From NCBI RefSeq assembly GCF_002850745.1, contig NZ_KZ559482.1:60675-112789 (forward strand): 52,115 nt of DNA, in the 5' to 3' direction. The translations under genes and the position numbers were made by a program. Positions 7,864 through 16,576 of this stretch are shown here, piece after piece. How positions within the stretch are numbered: the first letter of the stretch is position 1; each line of letters begins with the position of its first letter. Source of the stretch: Nonomuraea indica (GTDB lineage: Bacteria; Actinomycetota; Actinomycetes; Streptosporangiales; Streptosporangiaceae). The notes below the pieces were generated by a model. That model was not told the DNA's origin. It searched no databases and saw only the letters and a program-made list of their open reading frames with translations.

Positions 7864-8922
7864 TCAGGTGGCCGGCTCCTCCTCGACGGTCCACTGGATC
7901 CCGTACGGGACGAGAAAATCGAGGAAGGCGGTGGGCTCGAAGGCCTGGGCGGGTGCGAGTACTCCCGGCTTGGCAGGGTCGGCGATGAGACGACGGGCAC
8001 TCTCGACCGCGATCACCGCGGTCGACCCGTACGTGTCAGGGCCCCGGACGACGCCGCGGGCGCGGCGGCCGTCGGTACCGGCGGCGTCGAGCACGTAGGT
8101 GAAGCGCTGGGTGCGGCGGCTCTCCGCATCGGGTCCTTCGGGCAGGCCTTCGATGATCTCCGACGTGAGCGGGGCGTTCAGCTGGTCGCCCAGCGCAGCC
8201 TCGGTCAGGCCCTCGACATGCCGGAGGCGGATGTGACGGGGAATGGTCACCACCTCCGACACGGGGAAGGCCATCACAGGGGTCGCCTCCGACTCCCCGG
8301 GCAGCCTGATCGAGGTGTGGCGGGGGGGGGCGCCCCCCCCCCCCCGCCACTCGCCGTCGTAGTACGTGATGCCTCCCGCCTTGATGGCGTCGATCGTCGC
8401 GACCAGCGAACGCAGCGAGCCGCGCGACATGGCACCACCCCCGACCACCCTGTGGGTGGAGATGATCTCTTCGACGGATTCAAGGCGGTCGGCCAGGATC
8501 TGCGCCATGAGGTCCACCGGGACGCAGCCGTCGTTGGCGGCGGGTACCACGGTGACCCCGGCGTTCTCCGCCTCGGTCGCGAAGGCGTCGAAGATCTTCT
8601 TGACGTAGAGCTGCTCGCCTGAGGTGTCGACGTAGTGGCAGCCGGCAGCGATCGCGGCGCGGACCACGGCCTCCCCCGACGTGGTGAACGGTCCTGCGCA
8701 GTTGATGACCCCGTCGCAGCCGCGGAACGCGTGCACGAGCGCCTCGTGGTCGTCGGTGCCGGCCACGCGTCGTTCCGCGCCGGGGAGGCCGACCGCCGAG
8801 GCGGCCCCCTCCAGCCGAGCGAGATCACGTCCGGCCAGGACCATCTCGATGTCACGTCGTGCCAGTTCGGTGAGCACGAGCTTTCCCTGGTATCCACTCG
8901 CGCCATAAACGGCGATCTTCAT
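7864..8922 (-). CDS. Saccharopine-dehydrogenase-like NAD(P)-binding oxidoreductase
   Basis: 352 residues. The N-terminal Rossmann motif is AVYGASGYQGKLV (residues 4-16), followed by MVLAGRD and INCAGPFTTSGEAVVRAAIAAGCHYVDTSGE-type sequence, the hallmark of saccharopine dehydrogenase / trans-acting enoyl reductase family proteins. GAGGAG lies 5 nt before ATG 8922. The gene carries a striking homopolymer hairpin at 8322-8345 (13 G followed by CG and 9 C on the coding strand), read as R-G-G-G-G-A-P-P-R; the frame is intact in this copy. It is divergent from an AraC regulator that is its likely controller. The substrate is unknown. Confidence 0.8.
   Translation of the reverse strand: MKIAVYGASGYQGKLVLTELARRDIEMVLAGRDLARLEGAASAVGLPGAERRVAGTDDHEALVHAFRGCDGVINCAGPFTTSGEAVVRAAIAAGCHYVDTSGEQLYVKKIFDAFATEAENAGVTVVPAANDGCVPVDLMAQILADRLESVEEIISTHRVVGGGAMSRGSLRSLVATIDAIKAGGITYYDGEWRGGGGAPPRHTSIRLPGESEATPVMAFPVSEVVTIPRHIRLRHVEGLTEAALGDQLNAPLTSEIIEGLPEGPDAESRRTQRFTYVLDAAGTDGRRARGVVRGPDTYGSTAVIAVESARRLIADPAKPGVLAPAQAFEPTAFLDFLVPYGIQWTVEEEPAT
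8322..8345. repeat. G9-CG-C13 homopolymer hairpin in coding sequence
   Basis: On the plus strand nine G are followed by CG and thirteen C. The two runs are complementary, so the tract can fold on itself. A gain or loss of one base would frameshift the oxidoreductase after about residue 195. Confidence 0.9.
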
Positions 8923-9053
8923 GTCTTCTCCTCACGGTGCGGACCTGCGCCTTCGCTCGGCCCTCGCAAACAGTAAGGCGCTGACATGAGACGGCTGAAT
9001 GCGTGATGCGCTCGATAGTTTGCATCATCGTCTTCGCCGAAATCGCCGGTGGA

Positions 9054-9059
9054 TATAGT
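9054..9059 (+). promoter_or_regulatory. -10 box TATAGT for leaderless AraC gene
   Basis: TATAGT ends 6 nt before GTG 9066, and no Shine-Dalgarno is present. This is the spacing expected when transcription starts at the first base of the start codon. Confidence 0.55.
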
Positions 9060-9065
9060 GGCTGC

Positions 9066-9992
9066 GTGGATGTCCTGTCTGACGTGGTGAGTGCGGCACG
9101 CACCGGTCGCCCCCACTCGGGCCGGGTGACCAGGTCCGCTCCGTTCGCGCTGTGGTCTCCTGCGGCGCCGTCCGCCGGGTTCCACATCGTTCTCCAGGGG
9201 ACGTGCTGGCTGATCCCGTCGCGGGGTGAGCCGATCGCGCTCGGGCCGGGCGACGTGGCGTTCCTGCCGCGCGGATCCGCGCACGGTCTGGCCGACGACC
9301 CGTCCACCCCGATGAGCGAGCCACCGGAAATCTCCACCGGAGTCGAGGGTGGACACGACGACGAGACGCCGGCCGACCGGCCGCCGACGGCGGTCATGCT
9401 CTGCGGCGCCTACCTCCTGGACGGTTCAGCGCCTCATCCGCTCCTGAACGACCTACCCGAGGTCATCCACCTGCCGACGCAGGTAGGGCGCCACAGGGAG
9501 CTCCGGGCAGCGGTCGAACTCCTCGGCGTGGAACTCGACAGCGACCCCCGCCCGGGCTCGGACACCATCCTGCTCACCCTGCTGGATCTTCTCCTGCTCT
9601 ACATCCTGCGCGCGTGGTTCGAGGAACAGCGCGTCTCCGGCCGTTCCGCCACCGGCTGGGCCGCGGCCCTGCACGACCCCGCCGTCGCCGCCGCCCTCCG
9701 CGCCATCCACGGAGACCCCGGCCGGCCGTGGACCGTCGAGGAGTTGGGCGCGCAGGCACGCCTGTCGCGCGCCGCCTTCGCCCGGCGGTTCACCCATCTC
9801 GTCGGTCAGCCGCCGCTCACCTACCTGACATGGTGGCGGATGACCACCGCCGCCCGGCTCCTGCGCACCTCCGACGCTCCCGTCCACACGATCGCCCAGC
9901 AGGTCGGCTACAGCTCGCAGTACACCTTCACCCATGCCTTCAAACGCCAGTACGGGTCACCACCCGGCAGTTACCGGCGCCACGCCGGCTGA
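9066..9992 (+). CDS. AraC-family regulator with N-terminal cupin-type domain
   Basis: 308 residues from GTG 9066; a longer frame to 9003 lacks a start signal, whereas TATAGT sits 6 nt upstream of this GTG. The N-terminal half (GFHIVLQGTCWLIP, ALGPGDVAFLPRGSAHGLADD) is the AraC_binding_2 / cupin_6 sensor. The C-terminal 100 residues hold two HTH motifs (WTVEELGAQARLSRAAFARRF and TIAQQVGYSSQYTFTHAFKR). Members of this subgroup usually sit divergent from an oxidoreductase they control, as here. The ligand is unknown. Confidence 0.88.
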   Translation: MDVLSDVVSAARTGRPHSGRVTRSAPFALWSPAAPSAGFHIVLQGTCWLIPSRGEPIALGPGDVAFLPRGSAHGLADDPSTPMSEPPEISTGVEGGHDDETPADRPPTAVMLCGAYLLDGSAPHPLLNDLPEVIHLPTQVGRHRELRAAVELLGVELDSDPRPGSDTILLTLLDLLLLYILRAWFEEQRVSGRSATGWAAALHDPAVAAALRAIHGDPGRPWTVEELGAQARLSRAAFARRFTHLVGQPPLTYLTWWRMTTAARLLRTSDAPVHTIAQQVGYSSQYTFTHAFKRQYGSPPGSYRRHAG

Positions 9993-10065
9993 AGCACAAC
10001 ACCCGCGTAAGGGCCTCGGCGAACAGCCGGCGAACACATGTGGCCGGTGGGAGAGGCGGGGCCGG

Positions 10066-10890
10066 TCAGCGGGTCACGGTGGTGCGCATGGTGAGGGTCG
10101 CGTCCTCGCGCGACAGCGCGACGGTGACCGAGCCCAGCTCCGACGTGCGCGCGACGTGCGTGCCGCCGCACGGGATCGAGACCTCGCCCTCGGGCAGCGC
10201 GCAGTGCCAGGTACGGCGGGCGGTCAGCCACCGGCCGGGCACGTCGATCCGGACGGGCGCCCCGGCGGCCACCCAGGCGGCGAGCCGTTCGTTCGCGTCC
10301 GCGGCCACCCGGTCGAGGTCCAGGTCGTCGCCCGGGAAGCCCTTCTTGCGCAGCGACTTGCCCAGCCGGTAGACGTCCACGCTGCCGTCGGGCGTGATGC
10401 GGGACGAGGTGATCGCCGCCTGGTCGAAGTCGGGGTGCCCGAGCCCGTCGCGGGCGGCCTCCTTGCGCCAGTGCCCGGCGAGGGCGGCGTTCAGGGCGAG
10501 CGCCGCCAGGTGACAGGCCGTGTGCCCGGCCGACAGCGCCGCCCGGTGGCCGGCGTCCACGACGAGGTCCACCGTCTCCCCCACCGGCAGCGGGGTCTCG
10601 GTGACGTGCACGACCAGCCACTCCCAGCCGTCGGCGCCGCGCCGTACGGGGATGTCCGGACCCAGGCGCAGGCCCTCCTGCTCGGCCCAGGCGCCCGTCA
10701 CGCAGTCGACGACGGGGAGCCCGCCGAGCGTGCCCAGGTCGGCGGGCTGGTCGGGCCAGGTGTGGTCGAGCGGGTGGAACGGGGTCTCGGCGACGACGAG
10801 GCCGTGCCGGGCCCCCACCGGCACGACCCCGACGATCTCTGACCGGCCGGTGACATGACCGTCCGGGAAGGTGACAACTGTCGAATTCAC
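10066..10890 (-). CDS. AlaX-like alanyl-tRNA editing / metal-dependent hydrolase protein
   Basis: 274 residues. A zinc site of the AlaRS editing-domain type is visible: H123-x3-H127 in AGHTACHLAA and C241-x3-H245 in CGGTHVART. The first 110 residues form the N-terminal beta domain of AlaX-M. Such proteins hydrolyse mischarged tRNA-Ala (Ser or Gly) in trans. The family usual motif begins HTATH or HSAxH; here it is HTACH with both histidines intact. The start overlaps the upstream MFS gene stop by 4 bases (ATGA), so the two are translationally coupled. Confidence 0.82.
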   Translation of the reverse strand: MNSTVVTFPDGHVTGRSEIVGVVPVGARHGLVVAETPFHPLDHTWPDQPADLGTLGGLPVVDCVTGAWAEQEGLRLGPDIPVRRGADGWEWLVVHVTETPLPVGETVDLVVDAGHRAALSAGHTACHLAALALNAALAGHWRKEAARDGLGHPDFDQAAITSSRITPDGSVDVYRLGKSLRKKGFPGDDLDLDRVAADANERLAAWVAAGAPVRIDVPGRWLTARRTWHCALPEGEVSIPCGGTHVARTSELGSVTVALSREDATLTMRTTVTR

Positions 10891-12134
10891 GCCGCTATCT
10901 TGCCAGTCCCGGCGAGGTCGCGCGGCTTCGCACCCTGCTCGTCCTCGAGGAAGCGGTCACCGCCCGCGTACAGGCCGGTGCCGAGCTGGGCCGCCAGGAC
11001 GGCGAAGAGCAGCACGTACGGCAGCGACCACCCGCCGCTCAGCTCGTGCAGCACGCCGACGGCGAGCGGCCCGGCGCCGGCCATGAGGTAACCGGCGCTC
11101 TGCCCGAAGGCGGACAGCGCGGCCGTGGACTCGGCGGTGCGGGTGCGCAGGGCCAGCATCATGAGCGCGAGCGGGAACGAGCCCATGCCGACGCCGATCA
11201 GCACCACCCACACCATCGCCGTCGAGGGCGGCGCGAACCACAGTCCGAGGAACCCCACCGCGTAGAACGCCACCAGGCCGGCCACGACCGGCCGCTGGTC
11301 GCGGAAGCGCCCGGCGACCATGGGCACCAGGATCGAGACGGGGATGCTCAGGGCGGTGAAGACGCCGAGGATGACCCCCGCCTGCCCGGTGCTGTATCCG
11401 GCGTCGGTGAGAATCGTGGGCAGCCAGCCGAACATGACGTACGCGATCGTGGACTGGGTGCCGAAGTAGATCGCGACCATCCAGGCGAGCCTGCTGCGGG
11501 CGAGGTGGCGCAGGCCGGTCCCCTGCCGGCCGGCGCGGCGCTCCGGCTCGCTGCGCAGGAGCGCCAGCCACGGGATCGCGGCGACGGCGGCCAGCGCGGC
11601 CCACACGCCGAGCGCGATGTGCCAGTCACCCGAGGCCCGCTCGATGGGAACCGTGGCGGCGGCCGCCAGCATGGTGCCCGCGGCGAGGGCGGTAGTGTAG
11701 ACGGTGGTCATGACCCCGGTCCTGGCCGGGAAGTGACGCTTGATCAGCGTCGGGATGAGCACGTTGCCCACGGCGCCGCCCGACAGGGCGAGCGCGCTGC
11801 TCAGCAGGAAGACCGTCGCCGAGCCGACGACGGACCGCACGAGCAGGCCCACGCCGAGCGTGACGAGCGCGAGCAGCAGCAGGCGGTGCTCGCCGATGCG
11901 GATCGCGAGTGCGGGCGTGACCGCGCCGACCGTGGCGAACGCGAGCACGGGCAGCGTGGTGAGCAGCCCGGTGCCGACGCTGCTCATGCCGAGGGCGCCG
12001 GCGAGCTGGTCCAGCAGCGGGCCGACGCTGGTGACGGCGGTGCGCAGGTTCAGGGCGGCGAGGACGATCCCCAGCACGAGGAGCCAGGCGAGGGGCCCGG
12101 TCCGGTCCCTGGACTCGGGGGCGAGCACAGTCAT
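10887..12134 (-). CDS. MFS transporter, CynX/NimT type
   Basis: 415 residues with about 12 membrane segments. The opening LAALNLRTAVTSVGPLL is characteristic of the CynX/NimT (cyanate or nitroimidazole) branch of MFS; the central loop after segment 6 is basic (RSEPERRAGRQG). The substrate is not predictable. ATG 12134 has GAAGGA about 10 nt upstream, and a TTAGCAT box near 12175-12181 may be its -10. It is the first gene of a two-gene unit with the AlaX-like gene. Confidence 0.88.
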   Translation of the reverse strand: MTVLAPESRDRTGPLAWLLVLGIVLAALNLRTAVTSVGPLLDQLAGALGMSSVGTGLLTTLPVLAFATVGAVTPALAIRIGEHRLLLLALVTLGVGLLVRSVVGSATVFLLSSALALSGGAVGNVLIPTLIKRHFPARTGVMTTVYTTALAAGTMLAAAATVPIERASGDWHIALGVWAALAAVAAIPWLALLRSEPERRAGRQGTGLRHLARSRLAWMVAIYFGTQSTIAYVMFGWLPTILTDAGYSTGQAGVILGVFTALSIPVSILVPMVAGRFRDQRPVVAGLVAFYAVGFLGLWFAPPSTAMVWVVLIGVGMGSFPLALMMLALRTRTAESTAALSAFGQSAGYLMAGAGPLAVGVLHELSGGWSLPYVLLFAVLAAQLGTGLYAGGDRFLEDEQGAKPRDLAGTGKIAA

Positions 12135-12213
12135 GCGGAGTCAATCCTTCGGTCATGGGGTCATGGGATGACTCGCATGCTAACAGGCCCTAAATGGCAT
12201 TTTATTCCTGGCA

Positions 12214-12251
12214 CATGGTGAAGCCCCCGATCGCTCGGGGGCTTCACCATG
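12214..12251 (-). terminator. Perfect 17-bp stem terminator after the SRPBCC gene
   Basis: CATGGTGAAGCCCCCGA and its exact reverse complement flank TCGC. It lies 24 nt beyond the SRPBCC stop and before the MFS promoter, isolating the two units. The stem is symmetrical and could act in both directions. Confidence 0.85.
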
Positions 12252-12274
12252 TCCTGTGACGCGGCTCTCAGCTG

Positions 12275-12913
12275 CTAGAGCACCGGTCGCGGGCCCTGCG
12301 GCGGCTCGTCGCGCGTCGGGATCGGGCCGGGCGGCGGCAGAGTGGAGCCCGGGGTGCCGCCGGGAGTGAGGTCGGGGCCGCCCACCGTGCCGGGGGGAAC
12401 GTTCCCGCCGGTGCCGGGAGGCACCGCGCCGCCGGCGTCGTAGCCGGAACCGTGCTGGTGCGGGCCGGGCACGTCACCGCGCCAGGCGCCGGTCTCGCCG
12501 CCGCGCGACTCGATGAACGCCTTGAAACGCTCCATGTCGCCGCGGACGCGGAGGCGGACGAGCTGCAGCCAGTCACCGGCCGTCTCGACGAAGCCCTCGG
12601 GGTCGTACTCCAGCTGGAGCGTGACCTTGGTGGTGTCGTCGTTGAGCCGGTGGAACGTCACCACACCGGCCTGGCGCGGCTTGTCGATCGAGTGCCAGGC
12701 GATGCGCTCGTCCGGGTGCTGCTCGCTGATCTCCGCGTCGAACTCGCGCTTGACCCCGGCGATCTCGGTGATCCAGTGGGTGCGCGTGTCGGTTAGCTGC
12801 TTGACGGACTCGACGCCTTCCATGAATTCGGGGAAGCTCTCGAACTGGGTCCACTGGTTGTAGGCGACCCTGATCGGAACGTTGACGTCTACGGAATGCT
12901 CGATCGTACTCAT
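12275..12913 (-). CDS. SRPBCC-fold protein with disordered tail
   Basis: 212 residues. Residues 1-145 match the START-like SRPBCC fold of the polyketide-cyclase/CoQ-binding group (SVDVNVPIRVAYNQWTQFESFPEFMEGV, then RIAWHS, then DWLQLVRLRVRGDMERFKAFIESR). The last 65 residues are a Gly/Pro-rich tail (GGAVPPGTGGNVPPG) absent from short homologues. Ligand and function are unknown; such proteins in actinobacteria are often envelope- or stress-associated. There is no ribosome site before ATG 12913. It ends at the strong stem at 12214-12251. Confidence 0.82.
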   Translation of the reverse strand: MSTIEHSVDVNVPIRVAYNQWTQFESFPEFMEGVESVKQLTDTRTHWITEIAGVKREFDAEISEQHPDERIAWHSIDKPRQAGVVTFHRLNDDTTKVTLQLEYDPEGFVETAGDWLQLVRLRVRGDMERFKAFIESRGGETGAWRGDVPGPHQHGSGYDAGGAVPPGTGGNVPPGTVGGPDLTPGGTPGSTLPPPGPIPTRDEPPQGPRPVL

Positions 12914-12944
12914 GGAAATGCTGACTGCCCCGGCGGGGCGGGCC

Positions 12945-13325
12945 CTAACGTCGGCGCAGCAACCAGTAGAGGCCGATCAGCGGCAGCACCAGCGGAATGA
13001 ACAGGTATCCCCTGCCGTACGCCGACCACACGGTCGCCTCGGGGAAGGCGGCCGGGTCGAGCAGGCTGGCCGTGCCGATGACGAGGACGCCCACCAGCTC
13101 GACGAGCAGCGCCGCCAGCGCGAGCCGCCGCGCGCCGCGCACCAGCGCGACGGTGAGCAGCACGTAGACCAGCGCGGCGAACGCCGACAGCGAATAGGCC
13201 AGCGGCGCCTCCCCGAACCTGGTGAGGATCTGCACGGTGGCCCGGGCCCCGGCGGCGAGCGCGAACAGCCCGTAGACCGCGACCAGCGCCCGGCCCGGCC
13301 CGGTGCCCAGCGACGGCACGCTCAC
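12945..13325 (-). CDS. Small integral membrane protein, second of a pair
   Basis: 126 residues, four predicted membrane segments (LVAVYGLFALAAGA, LSAFAALVYVLLTVAL, LALAALLVELVGVLVIG, LFIPLVLPLIGLYWLL). The start is placed at GTG 13325 because it overlaps the upstream stop (GTGA) and gives a normal N-terminus; a longer frame to 13409 would only read over the neighbour. The family is unnamed. The coupling with the next gene suggests the two form one membrane complex. Confidence 0.7.
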   Translation of the reverse strand: MSVPSLGTGPGRALVAVYGLFALAAGARATVQILTRFGEAPLAYSLSAFAALVYVLLTVALVRGARRLALAALLVELVGVLVIGTASLLDPAAFPEATVWSAYGRGYLFIPLVLPLIGLYWLLRRR

Positions 13326-13687
13326 GCCACGCCCTGCCAGATCTGCAGCAGCCGCGCCGTCATCACCGCGACGGCGAACCCGGCCACGACGAGGATCGCC
13401 GTGCCCCACCGGCTGCGTTCGGCCAGCGCCAGGAACACCCCGGCGGGCGGGATGACGGCCTGGCCGCCGAGATAGCCGAACAAGGTGCCCTTGGACACGC
13501 CGGCGCCCTCGCCGCCCGCGACGGCCGCGATCACGACGCCGGCCTGGACCAGCACCGCCACCTCCAGCAGCGCGAAGCCGACGAGCAGGATCACGCCCAT
13601 GGCACGGTCCCGGACCGCCGTGATGAGGCTCGCCAGCGCGAGCAGCAGCGACCCGGTGATGACGATCGTGGCGACGGTGGTGTTCAT
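13322..13687 (-). CDS. Small integral membrane protein, first of a pair
   Basis: 121 residues with four hydrophobic segments (VATIVITGSLLLALASLI, MGVILLVGFALLEVAVLVQAGVVIAAVAG, FGYLGGQAVIPPAGVFLAL, AILVVAGFAVAVMTARLL). ATG 13687 (MNTTVATIV) was chosen over frames extending to 14245 because upstream residues are the antisense of the DUF523 gene. The stop overlaps the next start. It is divergent from the DUF523 gene, 84 bp apart. Function unknown. Confidence 0.7.
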   Translation of the reverse strand: MNTTVATIVITGSLLLALASLITAVRDRAMGVILLVGFALLEVAVLVQAGVVIAAVAGGEGAGVSKGTLFGYLGGQAVIPPAGVFLALAERSRWGTAILVVAGFAVAVMTARLLQIWQGVA

Positions 13688-13758
13688 CAGCGCAAAGGCT
13701 ATCGCCCGCGGGGGCCGCCCCCTGATCCCGCCGACCGGTCCCGTCGCGGGGACGGCCG

Positions 13759-13764
13759 TAGGAT
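13759..13764 (+). promoter_or_regulatory. -10 box TAGGAT for leaderless DUF523 gene
   Basis: TAGGAT ends 7 nt before GTG 13772, which has no properly spaced Shine-Dalgarno. Confidence 0.45.
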
Positions 13765-13771
13765 CGAAGGC

Positions 13772-14266
13772 GTGGAGAGGATCCTGGTCAGCGCGTGCCT
13801 GATGGGCCGGCGGGTGCGCTACGACGGCGGCGCCAAGACCAGCGCGGACCGCCGCCTGGCCGCCTGGCGCGACGAGGGCCGCCTGGTGCCGTTCTGCCCC
13901 GAGGTGGAGGGCGGGCTGCCGACACCGCGTCCGGCCGCCGAGATCGAGGGCGGTGCGGGAGGCGCCGCGGTGCTGGCGGGCGCGGCGCGCGTGCTGGCCG
14001 CCGACGGTTCCGACGTGACGGCGGAGTTCCTGTCGGGCGCGCAGGCGGCGCTCGCGGTCGCGCGGTCCTTCGGGATACGGCTCGCGGTGCTGAAGGAAGG
14101 CAGCCCGTCGTGCGGCGCGCTGGCCGTCTACGACGGCACGTTCCGGGGGCGGCGCACGCCCGGCCAGGGGGTCACCACGGCCCTGCTGGAGGCCAACGGC
14201 ATCCGCGTCTTCACCGAGGACCAGCTCGCCGAGGCCGCCGACCACCTGCGCGCCCTGGAGGCGTGA
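13772..14266 (+). CDS. DUF523 (TudS/YbbK-like) iron-sulfur protein
   Basis: 164 residues, all three family cysteines present: SACLMGRRVRYDGG (Cys8), FCPEVEGGLPTPR (Cys about 48, with the following Glu) and KEGSPSCG (Cys about 113). DUF523 contains the thiouracil desulfidase TudS, which holds a [4Fe-4S] cluster with three cysteines and removes sulfur from 4-thiouracil-type substrates; whether this member shares that activity is inference. GTG start, probably leaderless. It ends 3 bp from the convergent TetR gene. A second DUF523 domain is encoded at 22220. Confidence 0.88.
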   Translation: MERILVSACLMGRRVRYDGGAKTSADRRLAAWRDEGRLVPFCPEVEGGLPTPRPAAEIEGGAGGAAVLAGAARVLAADGSDVTAEFLSGAQAALAVARSFGIRLAVLKEGSPSCGALAVYDGTFRGRRTPGQGVTTALLEANGIRVFTEDQLAEAADHLRALEA

Positions 14267-14269
14267 CCG

Positions 14270-14848
14270 TCACCGGGCCGGCGGCGGCAGCACCCTTGCG
14301 ACCAGGCGGACCGCCTCGTCGATGGTCTCCGCCGCCTCGCGCTCCGACTCGCAGGCGGCGACCTCCCGGCCGGCCTCGCGCATCATGGTCGTCAGGAGCA
14401 CGACGAGCACGTGGCTGCGCCGGGTGTCGTCCAGGCCGAGCAGCCGTTTGTTCCCGCCGATCCAGTCCCATCCGCGCTGCCGGCGCAGCGCGTCGAACTC
14501 GGCCGGCCCGTCGCTCTCCAGGAACAGCCGGGCCAGGTCACGGTCCTCCCAGGAGCCTTCGAGATAGGCCCGGGCCCCGGCGAGGAACCGGCCGGCCGTG
14601 CCCTCGACCGCGCGGGCGGCGCGGGAGGTGCGCTCCTGCTGGGCGCGCATGAACTGCTCCCACAGGGCGAGGAACAGGCCGGGCTTGCCACCGAAGTGGT
14701 GGTAGAGGCTGCCGACGCTGATGCCCGACGCCTGCACGATGTCGGCCACCGTCGCATCGCCGTACCCCCTGGCCAGGAAGACGTCGCGGGCGGCGCGCAG
14801 CAGCGCCTCACGGGTGCCGGTGGACCGGCCCCAGCGGCGGCCGGTCAT
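14270..14848 (-). CDS. TetR-family transcriptional regulator
   Basis: 192 residues. The N-terminal HTH is clear: REALLRAARDVFLARGYGDATVADIVQASGISVGSLYHHFGGKPGLF (residues 12-57). The C-terminal ligand domain is all-helical (FLAGARAYLEGSWEDRDLARLFLE) and resembles a TetR subgroup with a QRGWDWIGGNKRLL stretch. GGGAG lies 5 nt before the ATG. No obvious target gene flanks it: the DUF523 gene is convergent, and the upstream neighbour is a peptidase on the same strand. Confidence 0.88.
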   Translation of the reverse strand: MTGRRWGRSTGTREALLRAARDVFLARGYGDATVADIVQASGISVGSLYHHFGGKPGLFLALWEQFMRAQQERTSRAARAVEGTAGRFLAGARAYLEGSWEDRDLARLFLESDGPAEFDALRRQRGWDWIGGNKRLLGLDDTRRSHVLVVLLTTMMREAGREVAACESEREAAETIDEAVRLVARVLPPPAR

Positions 14849-14920
14849 CGGCGCTCCCAGCCGCCGGTGCGGCCCCCGTGCCGGTGCGGGCTCCCCTGGT
14901 TCACCGGCACGGGGCGGCTC

Positions 14921-16435
14921 CTACGGGCGGGTGATCGTCACGTCGTCCACGCCGGCCTCCACCAGGCTGGCGGTGGCGGCGTCGGCCGCCTCGACGACGA
15001 TGCGGACGGTCTGCCCGGCGTAGGCGGAGATGTCGGCCGTGGCGGTGCTCCACGCGCCGTCGCGGTCGGTGGCCGCCCCGGCCTGGCTGAGCACCGTGGC
15101 CGTGCCGCCGCTGCCGACGACCCGGACACGGAGGAAGTCGGCGGCGGAGGAGTTGCTGCCGTGGGCGAGATACCACGCGAGCGTCAGATGCAGCGGCCCG
15201 CCGGACGGCAGCGTGATCTCCGGCGACCGGATCGACGTGACGCCGCCGTCGACGTCGTACGTCCCCGCGCCGGAGCCGGCGAGCCGCCCGGTGACCAGGG
15301 CGTTGACCCCGCTCGCGGTGGTGCCGAGTTGCTTGGCGCCGCTGGAGGAGGTCGGCTCCGGGTCGCCGCGCTCCCACTGGCCGCTGGTCGCGGTGTCGGT
15401 GCCGTCCGGATCGGCGGTCCAGGCCGGCGACCCGGTCTCGAACGTGTCGGACCACACCGTCTGCGGCGGCGCGGCGGTGCCGAGCGTCCACACGGCGTGC
15501 GCGATGGCGTCGGCGTTGCGGTCCAGCGCCGTGTCGTTGATGTTGGCCGTGGTGTCGCAGGAGCGGTGGTAGCACCGGTCGAACGCCTGCCCGGCCGTGC
15601 CGCCCCACAGCTGCGCCTGGGCGCTCGTCTTGGTGCCCTCGGCGCCGGTGAACGTGCCGCCCGCGGGGATTCCCGCGCTGATGAACGGCCCGTAGTCCGA
15701 GCGGCCGTCGAAGTCGGTGCCCCGGGTGGGGACGCCGATCGAGGTGAAGTACGACTGCAGGACCCGCTCCAGCTCGGCCGAGCCGGCGGGCCCCGGCCCG
15801 GCGCCGACGCCGTCGGAGTCGTCGCCGTCGTAGACGAAGTAGCCGGCGTTGGGCGAGCCGACCATGTCGAAGTTCAGGTACGCCTTGATCCTGGCTCGCT
15901 CGGCGGCGGGCAGGGTGTTCACGTAGTGCCGCGAGCCGCGCAGGCCCAGCTCCTCGGCGCCCCACCAGGCGAACCTCAGGTGCTTGGCCGGCCGCAGCGC
16001 CTGCCGGGAGACCTCGAGCGCCACCTCCAGGATCGCCGCCGACCCGGAGCCGTTGTCGTTGATGCCCGGCCCGGCGGTCACGCTGTCCAGGTGGGCGCCG
16101 GTCATGACGACGTCGCCGGGGTCCCCGCCGGGCCAGTCGGCGATGACGTTGTAGCCGGTGGCGCCGTTGTAGGTGAACGACTGCAGGGTGGTGGTGAAGC
16201 CGGCGGCGTCCAGCGTGTCCTTGACGTAGGTGGCGGAGGCCAGGTAGCCGGGGCGGCCGTGGGCGCGGTTGCCGCCGTTCGCGTCCGCGATCGTCTGTAA
16301 CCGGGCGAGGTGCGCCTTGACGTTCGCCAGCGGGATGTCGGGGGGCGCGAGCGCGGCCGCCGCGCTCGCGGGCGCGGCCGGGGTGAGCGCGACGACCAGC
16401 GCGAGAGCAGACAGGAGGGCGTGGAGCTGCTTCAT
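14921..16435 (-). CDS. Secreted M28 zinc aminopeptidase with C-terminal beta domain
   Basis: 504 residues. Signal peptide 1-25. The M28 domain carries all metal/catalytic residues of the Streptomyces aminopeptidase type: H115 and D117 (GAHLDSV), D127 (INDNGSG), E161-E162 (WGAEELG), D190 (NFDMVG) and H290 (CYHRSC). Residues 320-504 are a second, Thr/Ser/Gly-rich domain (VWSDTFETGSPAWTADPDGTDT ... VDDVTITRP) of beta-sandwich type, found after several secreted peptidases. It should remove N-terminal hydrophobic residues from peptides outside the cell. GGAGG precedes the ATG. Confidence 0.93.
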   Translation of the reverse strand: MKQLHALLSALALVVALTPAAPASAAAALAPPDIPLANVKAHLARLQTIADANGGNRAHGRPGYLASATYVKDTLDAAGFTTTLQSFTYNGATGYNVIADWPGGDPGDVVMTGAHLDSVTAGPGINDNGSGSAAILEVALEVSRQALRPAKHLRFAWWGAEELGLRGSRHYVNTLPAAERARIKAYLNFDMVGSPNAGYFVYDGDDSDGVGAGPGPAGSAELERVLQSYFTSIGVPTRGTDFDGRSDYGPFISAGIPAGGTFTGAEGTKTSAQAQLWGGTAGQAFDRCYHRSCDTTANINDTALDRNADAIAHAVWTLGTAAPPQTVWSDTFETGSPAWTADPDGTDTATSGQWERGDPEPTSSSGAKQLGTTASGVNALVTGRLAGSGAGTYDVDGGVTSIRSPEITLPSGGPLHLTLAWYLAHGSNSSAADFLRVRVVGSGGTATVLSQAGAATDRDGAWSTATADISAYAGQTVRIVVEAADAATASLVEAGVDDVTITRP

Positions 16436-16576
16436 GGGTCCTCCGCTGGGGTGGGGACGAAGGAGTGCTCAGCGGGAGCGGCGGAGTGCGCCGCTCCCGT
16501 CGTTCCATGCGCGCGCTGCCCGAACGTAACGAGCCAGGCTCACCTTGAGAAGGCCCATAAATCAGGAAATTTCGGG

